NCBI RefSeq assembly: GCF_003576645.1
Contig: NC_044917.1
Coordinates: 20,423,134-20,487,133 of the forward strand
Direction: 5' to 3'
DNA length: 64,000 nucleotides
Source: Ipomoea triloba
Lineage: Eukaryota > Streptophyta > Magnoliopsida > Solanales > Convolvulaceae
Below, piece after piece: positions 1 through 11,514 of the stretch; within the stretch, counting starts at the first letter, position 1, and each line of letters begins with the position of its first letter. The translations under genes were made by a program, and so were the position numbers. The notes under the pieces were generated by a model, which ran no database searches, had not been told where the DNA came from, and saw nothing but the letters and a program-made list of their open reading frames with translations.

Positions 1-720
1 TTGACTACTCTTCTCCACTTCATCAGTAACTATTCTTGCTCTGTTTTTGTTTGTTTTGAACATCTTGAGTCGAGGAGAAGAAGAGTATATTTTTTCTACA
101 GAGCAGCAATTATGGCTTCCAAGGAAAGCGTCTCGCAACGGGAAGAACATACTTTGGCTAAACAATGTTAACTTCATTTAACTATTAAAATACCTTTTGA
201 TGATCAATATATGATTAAACTTTGTTCTGTAATTTTTACCTTAGGTAAAGACATGTATGTTCTTCTTCTTCTTCTTCTTTTTGTTTTTTGTTTTTTTTGT
301 GCGATTGTGGTTTTTATTCGTAATTTCTAGATGTTGTTAGTAGTTACTCGTTTTAGTTTTTGTGGTTTTATTCATTTCTAGTGGTTTTAGCTGTTGTTTA
401 TTGTGATAAATGATTTTGTTAGGGTATAATATTAGTTATAGTGAGCTCATGACATTAATCTCATCTTTTTTTTTCCTTTGGGTGCATCATTTTGTTCCTT
501 CGAATGTATAATTTATTCTATTTGTGTTTATAGTATTGTCTATAAGTGCACATTGTTATTTTTTCCATTATGCCTTTGTTTGCTTTCGAGTGCATATTGT
601 GGTAACTTCAAGTTCACATTTTGATACCTTTGAGTGCATATTTTGATGCCTTTGAGTGCACATTTTGTAGCGCTTTAAGTGAGTTTTAATCTTCAATTGC
701 ATAATTATATGTATTTTAGG
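1..720. other. AT-rich stretch, no gene seen
   Basis: I find no convincing coding region. The sequence is T-rich on the + strand. From about 560 to 690 it carries a loose repeat of a 'TTTGAGTGCACATTTTG' phrase in three or four diverged copies, whose origin I cannot assign. The short open frame on the minus strand here has no recognisable motif. Confidence 0.5.
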
Positions 721-1080
721 GTGTGTTTGGTAACTCGGAAAATGATTTCCATAAATCATTTTCCAAGCTTTTGATCTTTGGCAACGTCCGGAAAATGTGA
801 TCAACGGAAAACATATACACTCATTTTTCAGAAAACAACTTCAGGACAAAAAGTCCGGAAGTCATTTTCCAGAAATGGAAAATGACCACCGTGCGAGAGA
901 TGGTCGTCCCTCTCTGCGTTCCGGCGGACTGGTTTCCGCCGGAGCTCTAGCTCTGGTTTCCAGCAAACCAGAGCAGTGACGACTGCTCAAGTTTCCCCCT
1001 TTAAACTTGCAGGAAGTTATTTCATTCTGTGCACCCGAGTTGACCTCGCATTCGAGCTTAGTGTCCATTCAAATACTGTG
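721..1080. repeat. Possible DNA-transposon (MITE-like) remnant
   Basis: The stretch opens with GGGTGTGTTTGGTAAC, the kind of terminus common in plant hAT and PIF/Harbinger MITEs. It then repeats a GGAAAATGATTTCC/GGAAAATGAC phrase in both orientations. I cannot find a matching right terminus or a target duplication, so this is a suspicion only. Confidence 0.25.
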
Positions 1081-1202
1081 TGTGTGTGCACAATTTGCGT
1101 TATGCACTAACTCAACACAAAACGTAAGAATCTGCTCGAATATTATAGAGGATACTTTTCAACCTCTAAAATAAAGATTCAGAATAGTTAGAGGAAGATC
1201 AA

Positions 1203-2490
1203 ATGGCAAGGGAAATTCAAGTATCTAGAATGGAGACTCATCATGCTCCGGGAGAAACTTCAAGATCCATAGTTCATATTGAAAGCCAAATTGAGCAAGA
1301 AATTATTGAGGGGGAAACTCATGCTACGGGTGACACTCATGAAGTTCCTAATTCGGGTAATAACAAAGGAGTGCAAACTCACTTGGGCAATGAAAGACTT
1401 GAAGAGCAAAGAAGAAATCAAGGTGAAATTAATCAAGTAAATGAAGAAGATTTAACTACTCATGAGGATCATTCTAATGAAAGGTAAACAAAATTAGAAA
1501 TGTTCTTGCTTGAGATGCTCAAGAAAGTTGATGAATTGCAAGGGAGCCTAGATGGTCAAATTGACAATGCTTTAGCCACTCATTCTAAAAAGGTTGAAGA
1601 CTCTTATCTTAGGTCCTACAAAAGTCTACAAGAAATAGTTGAAAGGCACCGAATTATGGAAAAACAAGTTTGTGACATTCACTCCAAAATGAAGGCAAAT
1701 TTGGATGATTTTATGGTACAATTAACCACGATATTAGAAGTTGAAAGAAGACGTGGTGGGACCTTCACGGTGCAATAAAATAAGAATTTATTGAAGGTGG
1801 TTCATCAACATGAAAATCAACTGAAGGATATACACAATGAAGTTGGTTTAATAAACACCAAAGTGAGTTTGTTTAGAAGATTCGAATGACAGAATCTATT
1901 CCTCTATTGATAGCCTACGAAGCATGATTATTGAGCTTATTGATTATGCCAAAAAAGGGGAAAAGAGACTCAGTCACTTGGAAGCAATATTGGGAAGAAG
2001 TACACGAGAAGAATGTGGCAGTGGCAGTGGAGCTGACGGTGACAGTTTGGTTCGAAGGGAAGAGGAGCAAAGGGCAATAGTTCCTGACTTTAACTTGTAT
2101 TCTGACCCTTCTACTGCCAAAAACATTTATTTTTATCTTGCAGTATCATAAGAAAGCAAAGCTCAACCACCTAGACTGCTCACACTACAGGATGTTCCTA
2201 AAGCCTAAAGAAGACAAGCAAAGGAAACCAAGTTGAATGGGTGTCGGAGCAAAATCTCAAAAGAATGAAAGAATTTGCCAAGGAACAAATGTTGATACAA
2301 CTCAAGGAGTACATCAAGGACCATGGAGCAATTCTTGAAGAAGGAAGAAACATAGAATATTTATCTTGTTGGCCTGGTGCGTGAAAGCTTTTATAATGAT
2401 CAATTTGACAATGACTTTGTTGCTATGAGAAATCATATTAATATGCTGTTAGAACAAGAGAAGAACAAAAGAATCAAATTACTTGTATAA
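1203..2490 (+). pseudogene. Unidentified degenerate coding region, probably retroelement-derived
   Basis: Three short open stretches (1203-1487, 1500-1778 and 1924-2151) follow one another on the same strand, separated only by stops. They read as hydrophilic, Glu/Gln/Lys-rich protein with helix-prone segments, e.g. 'LLEMLKKVDELQGSLDG' and 'LDDFMVQLTTILEVERRR'. Coding-like text continues in broken form to about 2490 (a segment resembling 'KRMKEFAKEQMLIQLKEYI'). This looks like one decayed gene rather than three small ones. Composition and setting fit a gag-like or accessory ORF of a retroelement, but I recognise no domain and propose no function. Confidence 0.35.
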
Positions 2491-2588
2491 TGTTACATTT
2501 TTTGTACGTCATGTGTATCTATGATGCTTTTATCTATTTTTGTGTCTTTATTTAGTTTGTCTATTAATAAAAGAAGTTTTTAGACTTA

Positions 2589-3162
2589 GACCATCTCCAA
2601 CCAAAACACTAAATTTTGCACCAAAAGAATACTCCCAGCATATTCTCAGACCAAATTTTTTTCATCTCCAACCCATTTACACCAAATTTTATTTGTACAC
2701 TAAAATAATTTATATTCTCATAAAACATTTATATTTATACTTTTATTATTTAACATATAGTTGTATTTAATTAATTAAAATTTAATTATGTTTTATGTAA
2801 TTTTTTTTCAATTAAATTATATTCAATATTAGTCTTGTTTTAATCGTGCTAATGAGATCTTTCAAATGATATAATTTGTTTTTAATAATGTACAACTTTT
2901 GTTTAAATATTTAACAAAATGTGTAAATATATATAAAAAAAAAACAAAAAAGATACAAAAGTAATTATAAAAAAGGATAATGAACAAAAGATGGGCAAAA
3001 TGGGAAGCAAATGTCTACACCAAAAATGGTGCGGATGAACAGTGTAGCACAAAATACTGTTCACATTGCACCAAAATTTTGGTGTTTTACCATGTTGATT
3101 GGAGGCTTTCACACCATTTTTTTTTCCTGTTTTGGTGTTTTGGTGTTGGGTTGGAGATGGTC
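2589..3162. mobile_element. Tourist-like MITE (PIF/Harbinger type), 574 bp
   Basis: The ends are inverted copies of GACCATCTCCAACC (2589-2602 against the reverse complement of 3149-3162). The similarity continues inward through an AAAACAC/CAACACC block. The element is flanked by a 3-bp target duplication TTA (2586-2588 and 3163-3165), the TWA target used by PIF/Harbinger elements. The interior is AT-rich and non-coding; the short open frames in it are incidental. Confidence 0.8.
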
Positions 3163-3165
3163 TTA

Positions 3166-3360
3166 GCATGTATGAATCGCATAATTAAAGAAATTATTTT
3201 CCTTTAAAATCTCAAAAATGCGAATAGGTTTTTATCTTGTCTAAAAACAACTTTCCTAGGTCATAATCAATTGTCAAACTTGTCAAAGTCTAAGTCTAAA
3301 TTAATAAAATTACTTCAAAATTATGTTTTTTAAAGACTAAGCCAAACAACTAAGTATAAG
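3166..3360. other. Short AT-rich spacer
   Basis: No gene or repeat structure is recognised between the MITE and the LTR-like region that follows. Confidence 0.4.
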
Positions 3361-3629
3361 TTTTGGCATCATCAAAAAGGTGGAAAATTGATAGGAATAT
3401 TTTTTTGTAATGTGTTAGATCCCAATAATTTTATTGTAATTTTTGTCTAGTAAAAAGCATCAAAGTGCCAAAAATCAACAAGGTTTTTCAGTTAAGGAAA
3501 ATCTCCAATATATTTTTGTGAAGTATACAAAAATATAGAAAACATAAAATTAATTTTGGAATTAATTTTGTGTTTACAAGAATTTATGGAAGTTAGTTGA
3601 TAAATATTTCTTGAAGAATGATTCACTAA

Positions 3630-3850
3630 AGTGCTCATAGCAAGGTGGTAGAAGTTTTTGAGATGCCTTGGATACAAAAAACTAAGGTTCGAATCCTATA
3701 ATAATATGTTTGGTTTTTGAGAACAAAGTATGGCTAAAAGAGAAAGAGAAAAGAGAAAGAGAACGAGATATAGCCTAAGGAGCACAAGGAGAACGAGAAG
3801 GAGAATGAAGTCAAATGGTCAATAGGTTCGAATCCTATAATGCTCAAAGA
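3630..3850 (+). repeat. Possible tRNA-derived SINE
   Basis: An A-box-like TAGCAAGGTGG (3638-3648) is followed 48 bp later by a perfect B-box GGTTCGAATCC (3686-3696). A second copy of the B-box phrase lies near 3826. The intervening sequence does not fold as a tRNA, so this is at most a SINE head. No poly-A or simple-repeat tail or target duplication was identified. Confidence 0.3.
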
Positions 3851-5136
3851 GAATAAATAGCAAAGTGAAGGGGTTGGTGTTTAAATTAAAATTAAACACA
3901 TGGAATGATTAATCTAAGTCTAAAGTCTTGAAGATCAAGAAGACTCGAGGATAAAATAATCATCAAGATACAAGTGATCAACATCAATGCAAAAGGTAAT
4001 TTTGTGAAATGTCAGTGATCAACATCAATGCAAAAGGTAATTTTGTGAAATGTCATTAGCATTAAGATATCTCTATGAGAATTTCGAAGAAGACTATATG
4101 CCAAAATTGGAAGGTCTACAATGCCAACAAAGTATAAAGATACAGACCAAGTTGCAATTGAGAAAATCAATTTATCATAAGCAAGTTGAAAATCAAGATC
4201 AATATGTCAGAAGCAACTTAAAGATCAAGACAAAGGAGAAGATCAATTTATCTAAAGCAAGTTGAAAATCAAGATTAAATTGTCAAGAGCAACTTGCAAA
4301 TCAAGTCGGAAGATCAAAACAAATTGTCAAAAGTATCACACTACAAGTACCAAGATTTCAAAAATCAAATTATCTCGCTCCAACGAATACATTTGATTAT
4401 CTATATAAGGACATTAAGATTTGTATATCAAAATGCAAGCAAGACGGGGACTTGACAAAGAGCAATATACGAGTGATAAGAAAAAATCTTCAAGTTTTAT
4501 TCTTCATAGAAATATCTAGAAAAGAGACTAACTATGAATAGTCTCAAAGACTTGGAAAGAAAATAAAATTACATTTTCTTGTAAACAAATCTCCACTGGT
4601 GTAGATAGAGTACTAAGTTATAATGGGAGCTTGTAAAAAACTTGGGAGTGTAGCTTTGTGCGAGGCACTCGGTTGGTGTAGGAGTATAGCTTTGTGCGAG
4701 TTACTCGGGGGTTGAGTGTAGCTTTGTGCGAGACACTTAGAGTTATAAAAGTGCTGGGTCGGCACTAGTTCACTATTGTATCTGGGTGATTGAAGATAGT
4801 GAATTCCTCCTTGGATTGAAAGGAGTAGAGTGGATTAAGAGGATTACACCACATCTGAACCACGATAAATCATTGGAAATCCTGTATTTTACATATCCAT
4901 ACGATTGAGTCCTTGGGTTTTGTAAATAGTGTAAAAAGAAGTGCTTCAAATCATTGCTATTTGACTCGGACCTGTTCTAAAAAAGTCGAGGTCTTTCGAA
5001 TTGTTTGTTGACACGGACAAAGTCAGGGAAAACGCATTTCTTTAGACAAAGACTCTGTTTTTTCCTTTTTTCTGATGGGAAATCTTTCTCAGAACATGGA
5101 AAATATATATCAGGGAAGGGGATCAATTCTTTTTTT

Positions 5137-5265
5137 ATGGTAAAAAACTTATTCATTTCGGTTATTTCTCAAGAAGAAACCAAAGAAAATAGAGGGTCCG
5201 TTGAATTTCAAATATTCAATTTCACCAATAAGATACAGAGACTTACTTCCCATTTAAAGTTCCAC
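5137..5265 (+). pseudogene. rps15: Chloroplast rps15 fragment (nuclear plastid insertion)
   Basis: The reading frame from ATG 5137 gives about 43 residues that I recognise as the start of plastid ribosomal protein S15 (begins [14 protein letters not shown], then [14 protein letters not shown]). S15 is a component of the small subunit of the chloroplast ribosome and is encoded in plastid DNA. After about residue 43 the match stops and unrelated text leads into a CT microsatellite, so at most half the gene is present. The upstream frame (from 5005) is also open and may be plastid spacer carried along. It lies in a transposon remnant with no sign of expression. The alternative, a chance ORF, is unlikely given the length of the recognisable stretch. 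Confidence 0.7.
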
Positions 5266-5307
5266 GACCCACAGACGAATTTCTTCCAAGAGCTCGGATC
5301 GAATCAG

Positions 5308-5311
<4 letters not shown>

Positions 5312-5370
<59 letters not shown>
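5312..5370. repeat. (CT)n microsatellite
   Basis: About 29 uninterrupted CT dinucleotides directly follow the plastid-derived segment. Confidence 0.95.
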
Positions 5371-5375
<5 letters not shown>

Positions 5376-5746
5376 ACTTACAGCTCATTTATATTTGCAT
5401 GCTTGTACTTGCTAACCCAGTTACTATTCACTACTTCAATAACTTATCTATCTGGGTTTGATATCTCCCACGTTTGCATGAAAGCCAAACTTTATATACA
5501 TCATACTTAGCTATTTTAAGATATTATATTCTAACGTGTTGCATTTGTTAAATATTTCAAGAAACGCTTCATCTTTAAGCATAGCACTCTACGTACTTAT
5601 ATTCAGTTGTGCACTCTAAGTTGAATATTTGATTATTTATTGTTACTTGGAGTTGAAATTATGAAGTGTTATTAATTTGAAATTGTTTGAAAAGTCTATT
5701 CACCCCCCTCCATCTCTAGACTTTTAATCACCCAACCGGGACACCA

Positions 5747-5748
<2 letters not shown>

Positions 5749-5785
<37 letters not shown>

Positions 5786-5810
5786 TACATACATATGTAT
5801 GTATGTATGG
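5749..5810. repeat. (AC)n then TATG-rich microsatellite
   Basis: About 17 AC units (5749-5783) are followed by ACATACATATGTATGTATG. This is simple repeat only. Confidence 0.9.
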
Positions 5811-5864
5811 AACTTAAATGATGTAAGAACAATTTTATCCAATAAAAAATAATAGTACAATATA

Positions 5865-7157
5865 GAGTTAATACCTCCATTGGTCCTCCGAGTATTAGCG
5901 ATATACCAGCTGTGGTCCCTCGTCTTTAAAACGACCAGGAATCGTCCTCTATCTTTTTCAAAATAACCACCTGTATGTGGTCCTCCGTTAGATTAAGTGT
6001 CAATTGAACGTTAACTGTTGAGGGTAAAATTGACATTACAATTATTTCATCCTTAAGCTATACGAGTTGGATGAATTTCCCCCAAATTCCTTAGGCCTAA
6101 TTTGCACCCCGTCCTCTGTTTCCGACGAGCAAGGCAACAGCTGCGGTGGAGTGCTCCCTCTCACCGACGGCAGTTGGTCAGCAGCAGTAGAGCTTAGCAG
6201 CGACGGAAAAAGTGTGGTAATGTAGAGTTGCATTCCTTATGCAATTCTAAATGCAATTCTAAATCAGCCAAAGCTTGCATATATTTAGTACGTGGCAGCA
6301 TCTGGGGGCAAAGACTTTATTCTAAATCAACCAAAGCTTGCATATATTCAGTACGTGGCAACACATGAGGAAGACACGAAAATTAGAATCTTCGTGAACT
6401 TGCAGAAGTTCAAACGCCAAAGGATCGGAGCCGCGCTTCGTGTTCAGAATCTTCGTCGGATCCCACCCAAAAACATTGGAATCTGTTGGACAAAAAAAAT
6501 GGAGTCATAGGAGCAATAGGAAAGACGAGAAACCTGGGATTTTACTAGCAAAGCCTGGGATCCTACCGTCGCGAGTTCTGATTTATTCGAAATCGAGGAT
6601 ATTTTTAGCACCGTCGGCCACGGATATGGAACTCGTCGGACGGCAGGTTACATCTCTAGGTGTTCATCTCTGACTCACTACGCGCCTAGCGAGGCTAGCA
6701 TCTAGTGGAGCGTTGTGACGGCCAGCGGCGCCGATTATGCCTCCGATTGGCCGTTGCGAATGCCAATAATACTGCGACGGCCAAATCGTCGCTTAAAAGC
6801 TTAAAAGCCATAGTTCTGGCGGGCTCTTGGGATGTAACAGCTTACAAGGCCAATACCGTCGATCATCAACGACCAAAACTAGGAATCCATACACAATTTT
6901 GAGCTTAAACATGAAATTAGGGCTGAGAATTGCGGGAAAACGACGCCCTCAACTGGAAAAATTTTTAGATTAAATATGAAATACATGGAAATGACAAGTT
7001 TGCCCTCATTTTTAACGCCACTTTGACACCGCTTCTACGAGAGGACCACGTGTGGTTATTTTGAAAAAGATAGAGGACGACTCCTGGTCGTTTTAAAGAC
7101 GAGGGACCACCACTAGTATTTCGCTAATACTCGGAGGACCAATGAAGGTATTAACTC
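5865..7157. mobile_element. Non-autonomous Mutator-like element, 1293 bp
   Basis: Long terminal inverted repeats, about 115-125 bp, begin GAGTTAATACC at 5865 and end GGTATTAACTC at 7157. Within them, blocks such as TCCTCCGAGTATTAGCGA and TCTTTAAAACGACCAGGA are nearly identical between arms. The element is flanked by a perfect 9-bp target duplication TACAATATA (5856-5864 and 7158-7166), diagnostic of the MULE superfamily. The interior (about 6000-7010) is higher in GC than its surroundings and has several short open frames (e.g. 6292-6510, 6440-6673, 6705-6902), but no transposase. It may be a captured gene fragment (Pack-MULE), but I do not recognise the donor. Confidence 0.85.
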
Positions 7158-7166
7158 TACAATATA

Positions 7167-7835
7167 TGTAAAGTAATGTACAATTGTATCGTTATATAAA
7201 TACATACAAAAATATTAACATCATAATGACCTAAATCATTCCCAATAATGCAAAAGCATAATTAAAGTATTGAGTCTTGTTCTAAATAATCAAAAGAAGA
7301 TTAATTAAATGGAAAAAAAAAACTTAACCTAGATTTGTTTTTTTTTTTTAAATGCAAGAAAATGATTTTCACGATTCTTTATTTGTAATCTTTGATGCTC
7401 AACCTTGAATGCTATGTATATAGTCTGACTAATTAATTGACTAAAGTTAATGTTAAATTTTATATTGTATTTTTTTTAACACACTCTAACATATTCCTAC
7501 ATTCATAGTATATGTTCAATAATTATGCCAACTTTGATCGGGATGAGCTTCAAATCTAAGACCTTCCTTATGAAATCAATGAGTAAGTTAAATAATAAAT
7601 AGTTAACGGAATATTCCGTTATTAAAGTATACATTAACAGAATGCGCCTGTATTTAAGAAAAGTAAATGATATAATAGAGCGTAAATTAGGAAAAATAAA
7701 GAAATAATACTAAAATCAAAATAATATGAATCGTTCATTTCAACGAACAATTGGACTAATATCTTTTAGTTCCCGTTATAGGCCTAACTTTATTGGCTCT
7801 TATTATATTTAGTAGATAGTAGATAGTTTCATTAC
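7167..7835. other. AT-rich intergenic stretch
   Basis: I see no gene, RNA or repeat of note on either strand. Confidence 0.5.
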
Positions 7836-8262
7836 AACACTACTAAAATATCTTTGTTATTCAACTAAAGTTATATTTGACAATATACACTCAATATGTG
7901 AGACATGCGATTCAATTTTATTTTATACACAATGTAATTTCACTACAGCACTACCAAAGTATCATTCTACTTCAACTATAATTTCATTTAACAATATACA
8001 TTCAATATGTGAGACCAGCTAATCAGTTTCATTTTATGTGTCTGTAGTTTCATTACATCACCACTAAGTATCATTACAATTCAACTACAGTTTCATTTGA
8101 CAATATACACTTAATATGTGAGATATGTTATTCAGTTTCATTTTATACACACTCTAGTTTCATTACAACATCACACACAAAAAAAAATAGTGCGCATGTA
8201 GCAGACTTCACGGCTTCCGGTGCCATTTTGGCCATAATCCATGTGGACAATGGTCCACTATA
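7836..8262. repeat. Tandem-repeat remnant related to the MULE at 41170-41680
   Basis: Three to four diverged copies of a unit of about 100-110 bp are present, built on 'GTTTCATTACA', 'TTCAACTA' and 'ACAATATACACTCAATATGTGAGA'. A segment reading GGTCCACTATATAA (about 8249-8262) ends the block; its reverse complement TTATATAGTGGACC resembles the TIR at 41171. No matching left end was found. It is probably a decayed non-autonomous element of the same family. Confidence 0.4.
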
Positions 8263-8420
8263 TAATGATTGTTGATAAACGAAATAAGTCTAAACTAAAT
8301 AAATTGAAGAAAAAACTCAAACGTCTTTTAAATATTTTGGGCTATGTTTCGGACAAAGATTTTTATTGTTTGACCAATCTCAATAAAATCTATATTTTAA
8401 CCCGATTAGCCTAGTCCAAT

Positions 8421-9213
8421 TTGTTGGAGGGGTTATAAGTCTAGTGCAGGGGTGAATAGACTTGTACAATTTTATTTTTTAAAAATAATGATTTGACTGA
8501 AGAAGCTCCGAAGGGTTACTTCTTTACAACTTCAATGATTCGAGAGTTTTACGCAGCGGAAATAAATTATACCCCTTGTTAGTTCATTTTGCACATAGTT
8601 TTGTTCTTTAAAGTCCAATGTTTGCGTGAGAGAGTGAGAGAGAGAGAGAGAGAATTTTAATTTTTATAGTGGTTCGGCTAACTCAGTCGACTCCACTCTT
8701 CTCCTTAAAACTCCTAAGGAGATTTTCACTATCACATTAGTATAAAAGGATGTTCAAGCCTTGAACATATATAAAGGCGACCTCCAACTAAGAGCTCCAA
8801 CTATGAACATATATAAAAGGATGTTCATACGAGCCTTGAACTCCATAGGTTTTTCAACTCCTCAATGAGTTTACTCCGCCTCTTTCTATTTTTACCAAGT
8901 AGAGATACAAAGTGTTAAAGATAAGATTTCTTCAACCTCCAACTAAGAGCTTGGCTTCTTGAATCTGGATTTGAACTTCTTTCGCAGCACAAGACTCTTG
9001 AATCTGGATAGGTTCCTTTTAATTTTTTCTCTCTCACTAGTCTTGCTTGAGTATTACTTTAAACGCTTGAACACTTATAAAAAAAATTTAATAGACCAGC
9101 ACCTTCTTCAGTCTTGAATGAAGGCATTTATAGGCGTTTTAGAAATGTGCCCGTTGGAAGGAAACGTCTATTGACCAGCGGGCAGAGACTAATGTGTAAT
9201 CTGGAGGTTAGGT
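8421..9213 (-). repeat. SIRE/Maximus-type LTR remnant, minus strand
   Basis: The reverse complement carries the same signatures as the solo LTR at 19546-21345. These are a 'CAAGTCTATTCACCCC' block (8437-8462 in reverse), a terminal TGTTGGAGGGG at 8421, and a segment meaning 'gagtggagtcgactgagttagccgaaccac' (about 8673-8702, in reverse). No target duplication is visible. The right limit is set by the copia LTR that begins at 9214. Confidence 0.45.
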
Positions 9214-9824
9214 ATGTTGGTGGAAAATTCAAAAAATCCTTGAAAAAAGGAAAAATAATAACCCACGAAAGGTTATAATTTATGGAAAACAAGACAGACT
9301 AAAGGATGATGAACTGGGTAGGTTGCAAGTACGAGTCAAGTCGAGTCGTGTGTAAAATGCTACTACTCAACTTGGAATATATAAGAGGAGATGAATTAAT
9401 AGCATATTAATCATGCCGTCCCGCAGGTGCCGGCGTACATGAGTCAAGCCATTTCAAGCTCATTTTGGGATTTGATTTGCACCCCCCCTGCGCGCGAGAG
9501 AGAGCCTCTATGCTATACAAGTCAATATGTCTTAAAAAAGCTCTTGTATAAGTAGTGGTGTAAACCCACTTTCCTAACCAATGTGGGACAAAAGCTACTT
9601 TAAAGCTTTTCCCCACTCAAATTCCATCTCAAATGGGTTTACTTTGAGAACCAATTTCTCATTCACCCATTATCCATTTTAAGCGTACAATATATCAATC
9701 TCTTCGTCTAACTACGAAGAACCTGAATCCAATTTGACCCGACCCAAATCGGAAGTGGACTCCACATATATTTGTACCACAAAATAGCCACTTAAAATGC
9801 CATTTTATGCTATTTTTTCCAACA
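9214..9824 (-). mobile_element. 3' LTR of the minus-strand copia element
   Basis: On the + strand it runs from TGTTGGTGGAAAATTC (9214) to TTTTTTCCAACA (9824), giving TG...CA termini with six matching inverted bases. Immediately internal (minus-strand sense) is a polypurine stretch ATGTGGGGA (about 9826-9834), the expected plus-strand primer next to a 3' LTR. It lies downstream of the copia RNase H. No second LTR is present because the 5' end of the element is missing. The outer limit is inferred from the termini only. Confidence 0.55.
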
Positions 9825-10440
9825 ATCCCCACATGAATGAAAATTGAATTTCAAGGTATTTTAAAATCGGAAACAACTGTGTTCAACAGTCGATCCCTAC
9901 ATAGGATAGGTAGGTGTTACCGTTTGAACCTTCCCTTGTGAAGATATATTTACTCCATTGGTTGTACGATAGAACGCGGTGTCTTTTAACCGACTGCCGT
10001 TTGTGTAGACGATGATATATCCCACACAGGAACCTTCCAACCACGCTCTATTCTCATGATTGTGCCTATTTTGGTCGTGGGTCACCGTTCCTAGTTCTGC
10101 AAGAGTTTATAAAGAATTGAGCCATGTTCATTTCTCCTTTAAAGCAACTCTCACTTCTCTCTCACATAGGTGATTCTTTTCTGAGTATCCCGCATACTCA
10201 CATATGTCAACCGACATTCTAATCATTAAAGCATCAACATGCTAAACTCGTGCGGGAGCCGCTATTTTAACGAGGAGTGGTAGGGAGTCCGAGACCCCCA
10301 CAGTGACACACTTCGTTCCATAATTTAGTTGTCCCATTGAACCTAGGTGCTAGCTAGGTTGGGTATCCACTATAGAACTTTTATTTCAAGGGCTTTAGAC
10401 CCATTCCTCGTGCCAGCTTCTCGACAACTTCTTTGCCTAA
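9825..10440 (-). other. Copia 3' untranslated segment
   Basis: This lies between the RNase H and the polypurine tract on the minus strand. No conserved domain is seen. Stops occur in all frames except a short open frame at 9897-10085 that I do not recognise. Confidence 0.45.
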
Positions 10441-11509
10441 CCCTTTGGTTAGTGATATCTATTATATTGTCTTTTGACTTTACGTAGTCAACCGAGGTTG
10501 TCTAATGGTATTATGTCTACAACGTAGATGTCTAATGTGAGAAGTTGTCTAATGGTATTATGTCTACGACGTAGATGTCTAGACTTACCATTATACATAT
10601 GACTCCGTACTCTCCCAAGTGTGGCTTGACTATCACAATGCACATAGATTGGAGGTACATGTCTTTCCCAACTAAGAATATCCTCTAGAAAATGGCGTAG
10701 CCATTCAGCATCTTCACAACACTTGTCTAAGGCAATCATCTTAGATTCCATTGTGGATCTCGCTATTACAGTTTGTTTGGAAGATTTCCATTCAACAGCT
10801 GCACCGACTAGTGTAAACACGTAGCCACTTGTGGATTTAGAATCCTTAATATTCGATATCCAGATAGCGCCGCTATACCCTTCAAGTACAGCAGGATATC
10901 TTGTGTAGTGTAGTCCAAGGTCAAGTGTATACCTTATGTATCTCATAACCCTTACTACTGTCTTCTAGTGCATATCACCGGGGTTACTTGTATACCTACT
11001 GAGTTTACTAACTGCAAAGGCAATATCCGCCCTGGTATAGCTTATTAGATACATCAAACTACTAGTAACCCGAGCATATTCTACTTGAGAAATACACTCT
11101 CCGTGGTTTTTTGTTAGATGAATGTTTGTATCAAATGGTGTCTTGGCCAATTGATCATCATCCTTGTTAAATATTGCAAGGATTTTATCATCATAATGAG
11201 ATTGGCTCAACACGAGACCATCTAGTCTTCTTATGATCTTAATCCCGATGATTAAATCAGCCAAACTCATATCCTTCATGTCAAATCTCGCATTCAACAT
11301 GTTTTTGGTAGACTTGATCATCCGATCCTTACTACCAACGATGAGTATATCATCTACGTATAAACAAAGAATGACATACCCGTCTACCGTTTTGTTAACG
11401 TAGACACACTTGTCACTCTCGTTTATTTTAAACTCATTGGTTAACATCGCATGGTTGAACTTTTCGTGTCATTGCTTAGGCACTTGCATTAAACCATATA
11501 ACGATTTAA
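10441..11509 (-). pseudogene. Ty1-copia pol, 3' half: RT C-terminal part and RNase H
   Basis: Reading the minus strand from 11509, the frame contains the RT catalytic motif LYVDDILIVGSK and then the RT connection region ('SYTRADIAFAVSKLSRYTSNPG'). It continues through an in-frame TAG at 10965-10967 into RNase H ('[20 protein letters not shown]', '[22 protein letters not shown]'). These domains normally reverse-transcribe the element RNA and degrade its template. The portion upstream in the gene lies at 29206-29437 and 30722-32885, because two later insertions cut RT apart. The conserved SLYGL motif falls immediately next to the Athila insertion point. It is broken by the stop and the insertions and is certainly non-functional. 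Confidence 0.9.
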
Positions 11510-11514
11510 CCAAT

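Larger units (their letters stand above)
3360..5747 (+). repeat. Degenerate SIRE/Maximus-type copia LTR region
   Basis: Several phrases are typical of long SIRE/Maximus LTRs on the + strand: 'TTTGGCATCATCAAAAAGG' at about 3362; three repeats of 'GTGTAGCTTTGTGCGAG' with CACTCGG at 4650-4740; and a terminal 'GTCTATTCACCCCCCTCC' block followed by TCTAGACTT at 5693-5722. The last matches the end of the better preserved solo LTR at 19546-21345. No internal coding domain, primer-binding site or target duplication is seen. The region was invaded by a tRNA-like sequence and a plastid fragment, so it is a mosaic remnant and its limits are approximate. Confidence 0.4.

Noticed and set aside
3638..3700. 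A tRNA gene
   Set aside because: A- and B-box-like motifs are present, but no cloverleaf or acceptor stem can be formed. At most it is a SINE head.
5005..5415. A 136-residue ORF as a nuclear gene
   Set aside because: It is a plastid rps15 fragment read through into a CT microsatellite (Ser-Leu run).
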